From assembly GCF_003201875.1 (NCBI RefSeq), contig NZ_QJKD01000017.1, forward strand, positions 1 to 64,000: a DNA stretch of 64,000 bases, read 5' to 3'. The stretch comes from Hungatella effluvii. GTDB taxonomy: Bacteria > Bacillota > Clostridia > Lachnospirales > Lachnospiraceae. Both the position numbers and the translations under genes were made by a program. Below, piece after piece: positions 7,690 to 17,164 of this stretch. Every line of letters starts with the position of its first letter. Position 1 is the stretch's first letter. Under the pieces are notes generated by a model that searched no databases, was not told the DNA's origin, and was given only the letters and a program-made list of their open reading frames with translations.

Positions 7690-9549
7690 ATGGATTTAAA
7701 AAAGAGGCATTTCAAACTAAAATTCAAATTCCGGCTGTTTCTTTCCGTGGCCGGAATTTTCCTGTTCATCGCGCTTTTCGTATCCCTTTTATTTTCCATG
7801 ACTTCACTTAAAAATGCAAAGGATAATGATTACCGCGGCTCCGTCATGGTTCTGGAGCGTATCTCCTCCCAGATCGCGTCGCTGTATGAGCAGATGGATG
7901 TGGCCGCCACCTCCATCACAAAGAATTCCACGCTGCGGGGCACGGTGCTGAATTTGAATATCCGTGATTCCCAGCTCACCCAGCAGCAGATGATGGAGGA
8001 GCTGGAAAAGACCAGAACAATCCAGAAGACGCTGATTAACATGATGTTTTCACCCATCATCTCCAATGTGCTTCTCTACAACCGGAATCTGGACTATTTC
8101 TATTATACGGGCCTCTATCTTCACGATGAAGGCCTGTTAAAACGTGCCCTGTCGTCGGACCGCTCCTTCGAAAAGCTCATGGAGGCACGGTACGACCAGC
8201 TCTACTTAGGCCCCCACCTCTCCCCGTGGTCCGGCGACGACAAGGTCGTGCTGTCCGCCATACGGAATTTTTCCGACATCACCACGACTCAGGACACACT
8301 CGTCGAGATCCAGGTGCCCTATGCCCACCTGGATTCCATCTGCCGCCAGGAAAGCTTCGGAGACGAGAAGGAGATCGTAATCCTCGATTCCGGCTGCCGC
8401 CAGATCTATCCCTACGAGGAGACCGTCACCGTCCTTCCCCCTGAAACCATCGATCATATTGTTGCGCAGTTTAGGGACGGCGTTCCGGATTTCTACAGCG
8501 ATGAATACGCCTATTACGGAAGCTCCATCTTAAATAACCGTTTTCACGTACTCTTAGTCTCCAACCAGAGCACGCTGGCACAGTATCGGAAGCAGAATGC
8601 GACCAATACCCTCCTGGCCGTCATCCTCATTCTGACCACCACCTGCGCCATCATATTCGTCATTATCTCCATCGTTTCGAAGCCGCTGAACCAGATGATC
8701 CGCTACATCAACGCGCTGAGCCTCGACCAGGATGCGCCCTTAAACCTGTCCTCGGACTTCCTCGATGAGTTTGAGCTCATCAACAGCTCCTTCAATCAGA
8801 TGCTGGTAAAGCTGAAGGACTCCATCAAGGAGGTATACGAGGCCCAGATCCGGGAGAGCAACGCCAACTTAGCGGCCCTGCAGGCCCAGATTAACCCTCA
8901 TTTTCTCTACAACGCCTTAAACTCCATCAGCGCGGCCAGTGAGATTTACGGAAGCGAGGTCACCTCCAGGATGTGCCAGCAGTTCTCTTCCATGATGCGC
9001 TACATCACCTCCTCCAGCCCGGAGGCCAAGCTCACCGAGGAGATACGCCACACCCGGAATTACCTGGACTTCATGAAAATCTCCTATGACGGCAGCTTCG
9101 ATTACACCGTTGACGCCCCGCTCGAAACGGCCAATCTCTTTCTGCCCAGGCTGACCATCGAGCCGTTAGTGGAAAACTGTTTCAAGCACGGCTTCCGGGA
9201 GTGTCTGCCCCCGTGGCACATCACCATCAGCTGCGCCATCGAAGGTGCCTCCTGGTTCATACGGATCGCCGATAACGGCAGCGGATTTTCACCGGAGGCG
9301 CTCTCTGATTTCCAGGAATTCAAGGACGCCTACGGCTCCAGAAAAACGGCAGACTTATACCGTGACCTGGAGATTGACGGCCTGGGATTAAAAAATATCT
9401 ACGGCAGGCTGTTCCTGTATTTTAACGGAAATGTGGATATGTACATAGAAAACGGCGGCTCCCGGGCCCTGTGCGTGAGCCGCCCCGACAATCAGAACAG
9501 CCCCGGTGGCTGTCTCATCACAATAAGAGGAGAAATAACACATGATTAA
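7690..9549 (+). CDS. Sensor histidine kinase, YesM/LytS-like
   Basis: A 619-residue membrane kinase. It has an N-terminal transmembrane helix (about 15-37), an extracellular dCache-like sensing region of about 250 residues, a second helix near 310-330, a HAMP linker, and a His_kinase domain with the motif ALQAQINPHFLYNALNSI (phospho-acceptor His in NPHFLYN). The HATPase domain has VENCFKHGF (N box) and DNGSGF. The start at 7690 has GGAG six bases upstream; an ATG at 7678 is less well placed. The gene overlaps the response regulator by 8 bp. The pair probably senses the sugar imported by the divergent ABC system. Confidence 0.92.
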   Translation: MDLKKRHFKLKFKFRLFLSVAGIFLFIALFVSLLFSMTSLKNAKDNDYRGSVMVLERISSQIASLYEQMDVAATSITKNSTLRGTVLNLNIRDSQLTQQQMMEELEKTRTIQKTLINMMFSPIISNVLLYNRNLDYFYYTGLYLHDEGLLKRALSSDRSFEKLMEARYDQLYLGPHLSPWSGDDKVVLSAIRNFSDITTTQDTLVEIQVPYAHLDSICRQESFGDEKEIVILDSGCRQIYPYEETVTVLPPETIDHIVAQFRDGVPDFYSDEYAYYGSSILNNRFHVLLVSNQSTLAQYRKQNATNTLLAVILILTTTCAIIFVIISIVSKPLNQMIRYINALSLDQDAPLNLSSDFLDEFELINSSFNQMLVKLKDSIKEVYEAQIRESNANLAALQAQINPHFLYNALNSISAASEIYGSEVTSRMCQQFSSMMRYITSSSPEAKLTEEIRHTRNYLDFMKISYDGSFDYTVDAPLETANLFLPRLTIEPLVENCFKHGFRECLPPWHITISCAIEGASWFIRIADNGSGFSPEALSDFQEFKDAYGSRKTADLYRDLEIDGLGLKNIYGRLFLYFNGNVDMYIENGGSRALCVSRPDNQNSPGGCLITIRGEITHD

Positions 9550-11068
9550 GATCGTCGTCGCCGAAGACCAGCCACTGATTCTGAAGGATTTGTGCTTGAA
9601 AATTGAAAAATGCGATCCGGATATAGAGATAGCCGGGACCGCCACCGACGGCAGAGCGGCCTATGAAAAAGCGGCGGAGCTCCAGCCGGATATTCTCTTT
9701 ACCGATATCAAGATGCCGTTTTTGAGCGGACTGGAGGTGATCTCCCGGCTGAAGGCCGAAAACAGGCAGATCCACACCGTCATCATAAGCGGATACCGGG
9801 ACTTTGAATTTGCCCGGGAGGCCATGAAGCTGGGTGTGGATGAGTATCTCTTAAAGCCGCTTTCGGCAGACGACATCGCCTACGTTCTCTCAGAGCTGAA
9901 AGAGAAAATATCCATGAAAAAGAAAGATTACAACCGCCATCTCCTCGAATCCCTGATTCAGTCTCCCGGCACCCGGACCGGGCATATCAACACGACGTTT
10001 CCCTACGGCTGCTATCAGCTTCTTCTGATGACGGCGGGCTCTTATTCCACGTTCCTTTTGGATTACGCCCTGCCCCATGAGGATGTGGGGGCGTTTCACC
10101 TTTTGGAAACCGCATGCCGCTCCCGGAAGCAGGAGGGCGAGATGACTTACTTATTCTCTGGCAGGCACGAGAACGAACGCATCTGTCTCGTCTGCTTCAG
10201 CAATCCCGAATCCACGACGGCGAGGCAGATCGCAGAGGATGTTCTCTCCGCTTCCTCAGGGTCCGGCCTCCCCATAACCGTCTGTATCAGCCGCCGCATC
10301 CGCCATGTGGACAACATCGGCATGGAGGTTCAGATCATGCGGACTTATACGGAGCGGAACCTGCTCTTCGGGCGCTCCTCCCTTCTGGAAGCCAAACCAT
10401 TTGAAATGAATATGCCTGACTTATCGTCCTATCTGACCGCCGCACAGCTTCAGAAATTCCTGTTCTGTGTCAGGAACCAGGATGAAGCCAGATTCCAGGA
10501 GACCATGGCCGCGCTTTTGGATGCCCTCGAAAGTCAGAACGCGGCCCAGATCACCGTCGATTACTGCTTAAAAAAGCTGTTTAAAGACTGTTTTCCGGAG
10601 CAGACCTCGGTGGACTTTGATTTGGAGATCGACGAATACATCACCTACTCCAAGAGCTACGGGGATCTCTTCTCCTACCTGAAGTTTTTCGTGGAGCAGC
10701 TCATGCAAAACGCCTCCCTCTGCAACACCTCCGGCCAGTCCGACTCTGCCAGAATGGCCGCGGATATTCAGGAATACATCGAGAAGAACTACGCCGCCAA
10801 CATCAATATCAATGACATCGCCACCGCTTTTTCCCTGACGCCGGCCTATTTCAGCCGCATGTTCAAGAAATATACGGGAACCCGGCCCATCGAATATCTG
10901 ACCTCCGTACGGATCCGCCACGCCTGCGAATACTTTGCCAACTCCGACTTTTCCGTGCGCCAGGTGGCGGAGTTCTGCGGTTACTCCGATCAGTATTATT
11001 TCAGCAAGGCGTTTAAATCCATTACGGGGAAATCTCCTTCCGAGTACAGGATTCTTTCCCAGCCGTAG
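9542..11068 (+). CDS. Response regulator with AraC-type DNA-binding domain, YesN-like
   Basis: 508 residues. The N-terminal receiver domain has VAEDQ (acidic pocket), phospho-acceptor Asp in LFTDIKMP near 55, and K in LLKPL. A long variable middle of about 280 residues follows. The C-terminus has two helix-turn-helix units of the AraC family (IATAFSLTPAYFSRMFKKYTG and VAEFCGYSDQYYFSKAFKS). GAGGAG precedes the ATG. It is translationally coupled to the kinase and expected to activate the carbohydrate ABC operon and possibly the galactosidase and fucosidase genes on either side. Confidence 0.93.
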   Translation: MIKIVVAEDQPLILKDLCLKIEKCDPDIEIAGTATDGRAAYEKAAELQPDILFTDIKMPFLSGLEVISRLKAENRQIHTVIISGYRDFEFAREAMKLGVDEYLLKPLSADDIAYVLSELKEKISMKKKDYNRHLLESLIQSPGTRTGHINTTFPYGCYQLLLMTAGSYSTFLLDYALPHEDVGAFHLLETACRSRKQEGEMTYLFSGRHENERICLVCFSNPESTTARQIAEDVLSASSGSGLPITVCISRRIRHVDNIGMEVQIMRTYTERNLLFGRSSLLEAKPFEMNMPDLSSYLTAAQLQKFLFCVRNQDEARFQETMAALLDALESQNAAQITVDYCLKKLFKDCFPEQTSVDFDLEIDEYITYSKSYGDLFSYLKFFVEQLMQNASLCNTSGQSDSARMAADIQEYIEKNYAANININDIATAFSLTPAYFSRMFKKYTGTRPIEYLTSVRIRHACEYFANSDFSVRQVAEFCGYSDQYYFSKAFKSITGKSPSEYRILSQP

Positions 11069-11081
11069 CGCAGGTTCCCCA

Positions 11082-12554
11082 TCAATCCACCGATATCTTA
11101 AATACCAGCGGATAACCGCCTGACACCTTCGTCCGGATATGAAGCCCAGCCTCATCGCGGCTCCACTCCGGCGGCTCTGCGCTTTCCAGGACCTCGACCG
11201 AGCGGATGATTCCATGGAATTTCGGCAGCTTCGACGCGTCCTGCTCCGCCAGGGATTCAATCACGTATTCCCCGCTTTCACTGCACGCCAGGACGGCAGC
11301 GTATAAGTAACCATTGGCCGTCGTAAACCGAAAATCCCGCGGGGTAAAATGCTTTCTGATTCCATCGGTAAACTGGCCCTCCTCCACCTTTGTGGGACCT
11401 TCGCCGTATTTTCTCCAGACCCTGCTGCCGTATACCGCCTCGCCGTTGACCTTCAGCCATCTTCCGATTTCGAGGAGCACGTTTCTGTCTTCCCGGGATA
11501 TGGTCCCGTCTGCCTTGGGCCCCACATTCAGCAGGAGACAGCCGTTTTTGCTGACAATATCGATCAGGTCGCAGATAATATCCGCCGCCGGGCGGTACTC
11601 GTTGTTTTCCGTGTAGCACCAGGAATTTAACGCGATGGCCGTGTCTGTCTGCCAGAAAAACGGCTTTACATCGGCAAACTGGCCTCTCTCCACATCGGGA
11701 ACCGCCGTCCCGAACAGAAATGCGTCATGCTTATAATTGATGACCACCGCTTCTCCCCACTGGACTCCGCGGTTATAGTAGTAAGCCGCCAGCTTCCGTA
11801 AATACGGTTTGAAGCTGCTGTGTTGAATCCACCAGTCGAAATAGAGGATTTTCGGATGATACCGGTCGATGATCTCGCAGGTGCGGACCAGCCAGTCGTT
11901 TAAGTACTCCTCTGTCGGCTCCGGCTTTCCATAGATGTCGTGATGGTCCGGCTCCGGCATGGCCGGCCAGTAGAAATCCCCCCGCTCCATCGGCTCCTTG
12001 ATATCGCTGTCGAACGCTCTCCCGTGTCCCATGAAAAACCAGTGCTCCGCCCGATGGGACGACGCTCCGTTTACCAGCCCCCTCTTTTGGCATTCCTTTG
12101 TCAGTTCTCCCAGAACATCTCTCTTCGGCCCCATCTCCCAGGCATTCCAGCGGGAAATCTCACTGCGGTACATCATAAATCCATCGTGGTGCTCCGCCAC
12201 CGGAACTACGTAGGAAGCTCCCGCCTCCGTAAACAAATCCGCCCAGGCGGCCGCATCAAACCGGTCCGCCGTAAACAGCGGAATAAAGTCCTTATATCCG
12301 AACGATTCGTGTTTTCCATAGACGGCCGTGTGATGCTCATATTCCTTCGATCCCTGGATATACATATTGCGGGAATACCATTCATTTCCAAATGCTGGGA
12401 CACTGTAGATTCCCCAGTGAATAAAAATACCAAATTTACCGTCCCGGTACCACTTCGGCGGCTCGTAGGCCGACAGCGATTCCCACGTATCCGTGTAGGG
12501 TCCCTGTTCGATCACCCGGTCAATTTTCTCCAAATACGGTTGTAAATAATACAT
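11082..12554 (-). CDS. Alpha-L-fucosidase, GH29
   Basis: 490 residues matching GH29 in its hallmarks: KFGIFIHWGIYSVPAFGNEWYSRNMY near the N-terminus, VVPVAEHHDGFMMYRSEIS, LYFDWW with the likely nucleophile Asp, and NVGPKADGTISRE. It should remove alpha-L-fucose from host or plant glycans. No signal peptide is seen, suggesting a cytoplasmic enzyme acting on imported oligosaccharides. The ATG at 12554 has AAGGAG four bases upstream; a longer frame upstream lacks a ribosome-binding site. It converges on the YesN gene (13-bp gap) and is divergent from the AraC regulator at 12782, a likely controller. Confidence 0.9.
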   Translation of the reverse strand: MYYLQPYLEKIDRVIEQGPYTDTWESLSAYEPPKWYRDGKFGIFIHWGIYSVPAFGNEWYSRNMYIQGSKEYEHHTAVYGKHESFGYKDFIPLFTADRFDAAAWADLFTEAGASYVVPVAEHHDGFMMYRSEISRWNAWEMGPKRDVLGELTKECQKRGLVNGASSHRAEHWFFMGHGRAFDSDIKEPMERGDFYWPAMPEPDHHDIYGKPEPTEEYLNDWLVRTCEIIDRYHPKILYFDWWIQHSSFKPYLRKLAAYYYNRGVQWGEAVVINYKHDAFLFGTAVPDVERGQFADVKPFFWQTDTAIALNSWCYTENNEYRPAADIICDLIDIVSKNGCLLLNVGPKADGTISREDRNVLLEIGRWLKVNGEAVYGSRVWRKYGEGPTKVEEGQFTDGIRKHFTPRDFRFTTANGYLYAAVLACSESGEYVIESLAEQDASKLPKFHGIIRSVEVLESAEPPEWSRDEAGLHIRTKVSGGYPLVFKISVD

Positions 12555-12781
12555 GCTTCTCCTTTCCGTGCGCGGTTCACCGCACAACGCAGCCATTCCT
12601 GTTCCTCTCTATCATACGGAATTACGGCTTGGAAACCAAGAGAAGGAGCTGACGTATTTTACCGGTATATGTCGTGTTTTCGAATGTTTATGTTTGACTT
12701 TCCTTTATTTACGGGATATGATAGTTCTGTCTGAAAACCAGAACAGAAAACTTCATTTCCACGGCACGGAGGCGGTATTTT

Positions 12782-13720
12782 ATGCATGATAACAGCTTGA
12801 ATTTTACCTTTCCATTAGAACATGTTTCCTTCCAGGTTTCCATGGTATCCACCGGCAGAATGGTCCAGTCCATCCCCGCCCATGCCCACGGCAGAGGGTG
12901 TTACGAGATTCATTATATCCGGTACGGCTCCGGGACCGTGGTGATAGACGGCGTCCCCCGGCGCGTCGGACAGAATACGCTCTATACCACCGGGCCTTCT
13001 ATCCTTCATGAACAGATTCCCGATCCGTCTGATCCCATGGTGGAATCCTGCATCTATCTGCGCGTATTCCCAGATTTCGAAAAAACGGAGCGCGGAAGCT
13101 CCCACGCCCGCAGGCGAAAGGATTCCAAGCGCGCCTCATTCCTGACTCCATTTTTGGAGCAGGCCTTCTGGATGGGGCAGGACACCCAGCAGGTTCTTCC
13201 CCTGTTTGATACGATTTTCCAGGAGCTGGAACAGAAAAAGCCGGGATACAGGCCGCTTCTGTCCGCTCTCTTTCAGCAGCTGATCGTCTGTATCGCGCGC
13301 AATTATCTGGAGACGGAGGCATATTATCCGGTTCCTGAAAACGGCTTCGAAGATGCTTCCGGGGACAGCAGCCTGTCTCTGATCGTGGAGGAAGCGTTTT
13401 TAAATGAATACCGGACCATCACGCTGGAACGGCTTGCCCGGCGGATCCACCTCTCGCCCAGGCAGACGGAACGGCTGATCCGGCAGTATTACAACAGCAC
13501 CTTTTTGAAGAAACGGACCGAAGCCCGCATCGGCGCCGCCTCTGTTCTGCTGAAAACAACGGAACTGCCGATCGGTGAGATCGCGGAGATGACCGGCTAC
13601 TCCTCCTCCGAACACTTTTCTTATGCATTTAAAACGTATACCGGCATGAGCGCCCGGGAATTCCGCAGGAAATCGTCTTCCGAAGCAGGTCCGCACCCCT
13701 TTTCGGAAAATGTTTTTTAG
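12782..13720 (+). CDS. AraC family transcriptional regulator
   Basis: 312 residues with an N-terminal cupin-like sensing domain (HAHGRGCYEIHYIRYGSGTVVIDG at about 35-60) and a C-terminal AraC double helix-turn-helix (ERLARRIHLSPRQTERLIRQYY, then IAEMTGYSSSEHFSYAFKTYTGMSAREFRR). GGAGG is 9-10 nt before the ATG. It is divergent from the fucosidase gene across 227 bp, so regulation of that enzyme is the natural inference. Confidence 0.9.
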   Translation: MHDNSLNFTFPLEHVSFQVSMVSTGRMVQSIPAHAHGRGCYEIHYIRYGSGTVVIDGVPRRVGQNTLYTTGPSILHEQIPDPSDPMVESCIYLRVFPDFEKTERGSSHARRRKDSKRASFLTPFLEQAFWMGQDTQQVLPLFDTIFQELEQKKPGYRPLLSALFQQLIVCIARNYLETEAYYPVPENGFEDASGDSSLSLIVEEAFLNEYRTITLERLARRIHLSPRQTERLIRQYYNSTFLKKRTEARIGAASVLLKTTELPIGEIAEMTGYSSSEHFSYAFKTYTGMSAREFRRKSSSEAGPHPFSENVF

Positions 13721-13745
13721 AAAAACGCAAGATTGGGTCACTACT

Positions 13746-13774
13746 TTGATAAAATACAATACAATAATTATAAA
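13746..13774 (+). promoter_or_regulatory. Promoter of the DUF4397 gene
   Basis: TTGATA (13746-13751) and TATAAA (13769-13774) with a 17-bp AT-rich spacer, 23 bp before the ATG at 13798. Confidence 0.55.
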
Positions 13775-13797
13775 GACATTAATTAAGGAAATATCTT

Positions 13798-14631
13798 ATG
13801 ACTCAATTTGAAACGCTTCCTCTTTCCGCAACACAGGCAAATGATGACGATATCGATCCGGGTTTTTTAGTACCGGACTATGGCAACGTAATCCCTCCAT
13901 TTGATGAGGAGATCGATCCTGATTTTTCCGTTATGCCTCCATACCCGGATGGCGTTATCCCGGATCGTCCTTATCCGGAAGGCCCCTCTTATCCTCCTTT
14001 TTACCCGCCGTTCTTCCCGACACCGATGCCCTGTCTGTTCTGCAACACCAACCAGTGGGCGCGCGGAAGCATCCGGTTCCTGAATGCGGCAACCGGCTAT
14101 AATGCCTTTACCATCTACATCGATAACCGTCCGGTATACTCCAACTTAAACTTCCCTGAGCTGACGAGGTATCAGCAGATCTCACAGGGTTATCACAGAT
14201 TTTCCGTAGTCGGAAACGGCTATACCTACGTCCAGAAATCCATGTATGTCGGAGACGGCATGGCCACCATCGCAGTGATCAATTCGTCCACCGGACTGGA
14301 TTTGACATCGATTGCCGACACCACCTGCCCGACGCCCAATGCAAACGCATGTTTCAGAGTCTGCAATCTGGCCTACTACAGCGGGCCGGTGAACACGGTC
14401 ATCGGAAATGTCTATTTTAACTCGACCAACTTCAATCAGGCGGCCAGCTTCAGCTCTATGGGAAGCGGAACCTATACGGTAAACGTCGCCCGCTCCGCCC
14501 AGCCGCAGAATACGCTGGTCTCCACCACCGTCACGCTGCGTCCAGGACGCACCTACACCCTTTACGTATTGAACTGGAGCCCAACTCCTGATACGATCCA
14601 GACACTGCTGGTGGAAGACCGGAGAAATTGA
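13798..14631 (+). CDS. DUF4397 domain protein with proline/aspartate-rich N-terminus
   Basis: 277 residues. The first 80 are acidic and rich in P, Y and G (repeated DIDPGF / EIDPDF and PYPDG / PYPEG). The rest resembles two DUF4397 units (about 95-180 and 185-275): GSIRFLNAATGYNAFTIYID and RVCNLAYYSGPVNTVIGNVYF begin the two beta-sandwich repeats. There is no signal peptide or anchor, which is unusual for a surface-type beta protein; I have no function to assign. It is a monocistronic gene ended by the hairpin at 14700. Confidence 0.75.
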   Translation: MTQFETLPLSATQANDDDIDPGFLVPDYGNVIPPFDEEIDPDFSVMPPYPDGVIPDRPYPEGPSYPPFYPPFFPTPMPCLFCNTNQWARGSIRFLNAATGYNAFTIYIDNRPVYSNLNFPELTRYQQISQGYHRFSVVGNGYTYVQKSMYVGDGMATIAVINSSTGLDLTSIADTTCPTPNANACFRVCNLAYYSGPVNTVIGNVYFNSTNFNQAASFSSMGSGTYTVNVARSAQPQNTLVSTTVTLRPGRTYTLYVLNWSPTPDTIQTLLVEDRRN

Positions 14632-14699
14632 TCCTGTAAGAATTCCCAGCGGTTGTAAATGAGGATTCACCGGGCAATAAATAGAGACGAAACACAAAA

Positions 14700-14736
14700 A
14701 TCCCCTGTAAACACTTATCACGCGTTTACAGGGGAT
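14700..14736. terminator. Bidirectional terminator, DUF4397 gene / rplT
   Basis: ATCCCCTGTAAAC pairs with GTTTACAGGGGAT around an 11-nt loop. On the minus strand it is followed by TTTTTG, so it ends the infC-rpmI-rplT operon; it can also end the convergent DUF4397 transcript. Confidence 0.85.
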
Positions 14737-14750
14737 AGATTTATCATCAA

Positions 14751-15107
14751 TTAAGCCACTTTCGCTTTAGCAAGTTCTGCTAATTTGGCGAAGCCTTCTG
14801 CATCATTAACAGCCATGTCAGCCAGGACTTTTCTGTTTAAGTCAACACCAGCTAACTTTAATCCATGCATAAATACGCTGTAGGATAAGCCATTGATACG
14901 TGCTGCTGCGTTGATACGTGCAATCCATAACTGTCTGAACTGTCTCTTTCTTTCTTTTCTGCCTGCATAGGAGCTGGTTAATGCTCTCATTACGGACTGC
15001 TTTGCTACTCTATACTGTTTGGAACGAGCGCCTCTGTAGCCTTTAGCCATCTTTAACACTCTGTTATGTCTCTTCTTAGCGTTCATACCGCCTTTAATTC
15101 TTGCCAT
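14751..15107 (-). CDS. rplT: 50S ribosomal protein L20
   Basis: 118 residues, the usual L20 length, starting MARIKGGMNAKKRHNRVLKMAKG and carrying the basic RNA-binding N-terminal helix and the globular C-terminal part (LWIARINAAARINGLSYS). It is an early assembly protein binding 23S rRNA. Last gene of the conserved infC-rpmI-rplT operon; in Firmicutes L20 represses this operon through its leader. Confidence 0.98.
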   Translation of the reverse strand: MARIKGGMNAKKRHNRVLKMAKGYRGARSKQYRVAKQSVMRALTSSYAGRKERKRQFRQLWIARINAAARINGLSYSVFMHGLKLAGVDLNRKVLADMAVNDAEGFAKLAELAKAKVA

Positions 15108-15136
15108 CGGTTTTTCCTCCTTCTTAACTTAAGATC

Positions 15137-15334
15137 CTATAAATATGGTAAAATCTTCTTCATTACTTTTGCATTAGTTGCGTCTGTAACGATATCTTTT
15201 CTAAGATTTCTTTTTCTCTTTGTAGACTTCTTAGTTAAGATGTGAGATTTGTAAGCTTTGTTTCTTACAAGCTTTCCTGTACCGGTCTTTTTGAAACGCT
15301 TTGCAGCTGCTCTGCTTGTTTTTAATTTAGGCAT
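15137..15334 (-). CDS. rpmI: 50S ribosomal protein L35
   Basis: 65 residues, highly basic (MPKLKTSRAAAKRFKKTGTG), full family length. It lies between infC (27-bp gap) and rplT (29-bp gap). Confidence 0.98.
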   Translation of the reverse strand: MPKLKTSRAAAKRFKKTGTGKLVRNKAYKSHILTKKSTKRKRNLRKDIVTDATNAKVMKKILPYL

Positions 15335-15361
15335 TGTATTTTCCTCCTTGATAATGTTCTA

Positions 15362-15868
15362 TTAACGTTTTGGTGTTAAAAACATAACCATGCTTCTTCC
15401 TTCCACTTTGGACGGCTTGTCAATAACCGCTATATCGGCTAATTCCTTTGCGAAATCCTCAAGAATATATCTTGATTTTGACATATGCGCCATCTCACGA
15501 CCTCTGAAACGTAAGGTTACCTTAACTTTATCTCCTTTTTCGAGGAACTTCCTTGCGGCGCCCATCTTTGTGTTTAAGTCATTTGTGTCAATATTGGGAG
15601 ATAAACGAACTTCCTTGACTTCGATTACCTTCTGTTTCTTCTTAGCTTCTTTTTCTTTTCTTGCCAGTTCGTATCTGTATTTACCGTAATCGATAATCTT
15701 ACAAACCGGTGGCTTTGCGGTCGGAGCAATCTTTACAAGGTCCAGTTCTGCGTCTTTTGCCATCTGTAAGGCATCTCTCGCAGGCATAACCCCTAACTGT
15801 TCTCCATCTTCACCAATCAACCGAACTTCCTTGTCTCTAATTTGTTCGTTAATCATTAAATCGCTAAT
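15362..15868 (-). CDS. infC: Translation initiation factor IF-3, AUU start
   Basis: About 168 residues with the IF-3 N-domain (INEQIRDKEVRLIGEDGEQLGVM), linker and C-domain (RFRGREMAHMSKSRYILEDFA). A longer open frame exists upstream, but the family N-terminus and an AGGAGG 9 nt upstream point to an ATT start codon at 15866-15868 (ATT AGC GAT TTA ATG ATT AAC). A rare AUU start is a known infC feature: IF-3 discriminates against it and so limits its own synthesis. An ATG four codons in is the alternative start. The operon leader with an attenuator lies upstream. Confidence 0.93.
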   Translation of the reverse strand: MSDLMINEQIRDKEVRLIGEDGEQLGVMPARDALQMAKDAELDLVKIAPTAKPPVCKIIDYGKYRYELARKEKEAKKKQKVIEVKEVRLSPNIDTNDLNTKMGAARKFLEKGDKVKVTLRFRGREMAHMSKSRYILEDFAKELADIAVIDKPSKVEGRSMVMFLTPKR

Positions 15869-16080
15869 TGTCGTGCACCTCCTATAGTGTGTTTGGTCGG
15901 AATTCACATTACTGCCCGTCAAGGCATAAAAAAAGTAGATAGACAAACGCTACCCACCATCAAAGTCTCTACACAGTATACCTATGTAAATAAGGCTATG
16001 AACCAGGGTCACTTACTCGTGCCGTGGTGAGGCGGATACCTACTTTCCTGACTGTTGTTTCCACAACTTGTTATAGTCTA
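15869..16080 (-). promoter_or_regulatory. infC-rpmI-rplT leader with attenuator (L20-leader type)
   Basis: A roughly 200-nt untranslated leader. On the minus strand a hairpin (GTGGGTAG with CTATCTAC, 15935-15957) is followed by a run of seven T (15928-15934), a clear intrinsic terminator upstream of infC. The preceding sequence is rich in complementary segments. This is the arrangement of the Firmicute L20 autoregulatory leader, where L20 binding favours termination. I infer the class from position and terminator; the fold was not computed. Confidence 0.7.
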
Positions 16081-16228
16081 CAATATGACAGACGAAAAGT
16101 CAAGTGTTTTTTTTATCTTACGAAATTTGCAAGGAATAAGTAAAGAACAATAAGGAAGATTGTGGTATTGTAAACATATAAAATATATGATACCACAGAA
16201 CCGCATAAAAAAACAGGAGGAATAATTC

Positions 16229-17143
16229 TTGAATAAAAAAACATTACTGCTTTCTGCCATTCTTCTCACCGCAGCGCTGAGCGCCTGTTCCAGCCGCCAG
16301 GCCAGCCCGGAACCGTCGGAAGAGCCGAATGCCACAGTGGAACTCATGACAACAGACGGCAGAGCGGAAGCGCCATCCGTTTCCGGTCCGGTGGAAGAAA
16401 ACAGTTCTCCCGTTCCGTCGGAGATTCCTTCCGATGCTTCTGACAGAACCGGACGATTTTTAAAATCCACCAGCGGAGACGGCATTCTGGTAATTGACAA
16501 CTACGGTCCCGTCGTCTTCACCTATGCCTCCGGCGACAGAAGCGTTTTGGACACGCTGGATAACGGCGACGCCGTTTCCATGAAGATCGGGCCGATTATG
16601 GAGACGTGGCCCGGACAGACTACCGTCTATAGCTGTGAGCTTCTCAGAAAGGGAAGACGCGGCGCGGTCGATCCCGATACACTGGCTTCTCTGATGGAGA
16701 TGGGACAGATTCCAAAAGAGCCGCTCTCTCCCATGTTTTATGCCAGAGATACCCTTTTTATCGGCACAGGCAGAACCGCCAGCCCCACCTGCGGAACGGA
16801 AGACGGCAGCTTCTCCTCCGTCATTGACAGCTTAAAGGTCCCGTCGGAAAATGGCCAGTCCAACTTCGGCAGTGAGGGCGACGGCTACATTTCCCTCTGG
16901 GATGGCGCCATGGCAGTCAGGGACGGCGACCATTACACGCTGTTTCTGGCAAACGGAACGTTGGAATATGAAGGCCGTTTCTTTCGTCAATCGGATTTGA
17001 GCGACGATACGGTCGCATGGCTGGATTCCTATAACAACCTCCCGGAGGAGGGCCGCATGTCCATATCCTACGTCCCTTATGATCTTATGCCGGAAGACAA
17101 TACAGGCATAACAGCAATGGAGACGGATGCCTCAGCTCCCTGA
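16229..17143 (+). CDS. Lipoprotein of unknown function
   Basis: 304 residues. A lipoprotein signal (MNKKTLLLSAILLTAALSAC, lipobox LSAC) is followed by a Pro/Ser/Glu-rich linker to about residue 75 and a globular, beta-rich remainder. The start is TTG with AGGAGG 8 nt upstream. I do not recognise a domain. Mature protein should be anchored on the outer face of the membrane. It is a single gene, convergent with the hydrogenase operon. Confidence 0.75.
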   Translation: MNKKTLLLSAILLTAALSACSSRQASPEPSEEPNATVELMTTDGRAEAPSVSGPVEENSSPVPSEIPSDASDRTGRFLKSTSGDGILVIDNYGPVVFTYASGDRSVLDTLDNGDAVSMKIGPIMETWPGQTTVYSCELLRKGRRGAVDPDTLASLMEMGQIPKEPLSPMFYARDTLFIGTGRTASPTCGTEDGSFSSVIDSLKVPSENGQSNFGSEGDGYISLWDGAMAVRDGDHYTLFLANGTLEYEGRFFRQSDLSDDTVAWLDSYNNLPEEGRMSISYVPYDLMPEDNTGITAMETDASAP

Positions 17144-17156
17144 GGAATCCGTCTCC
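17119..17156. terminator. Hairpin terminator at the lipoprotein / hydA junction
   Basis: GGAGACGGAT (17119-17128) pairs with ATCCGTCTCC (17147-17156), with an inner CCTCA/TGAGG stem. It overlaps the lipoprotein stop codon and lies just beyond the hydA stop. The T-tracts are weak on both sides. Confidence 0.6.
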
Positions 17157-17164
17157 ATTACTTT

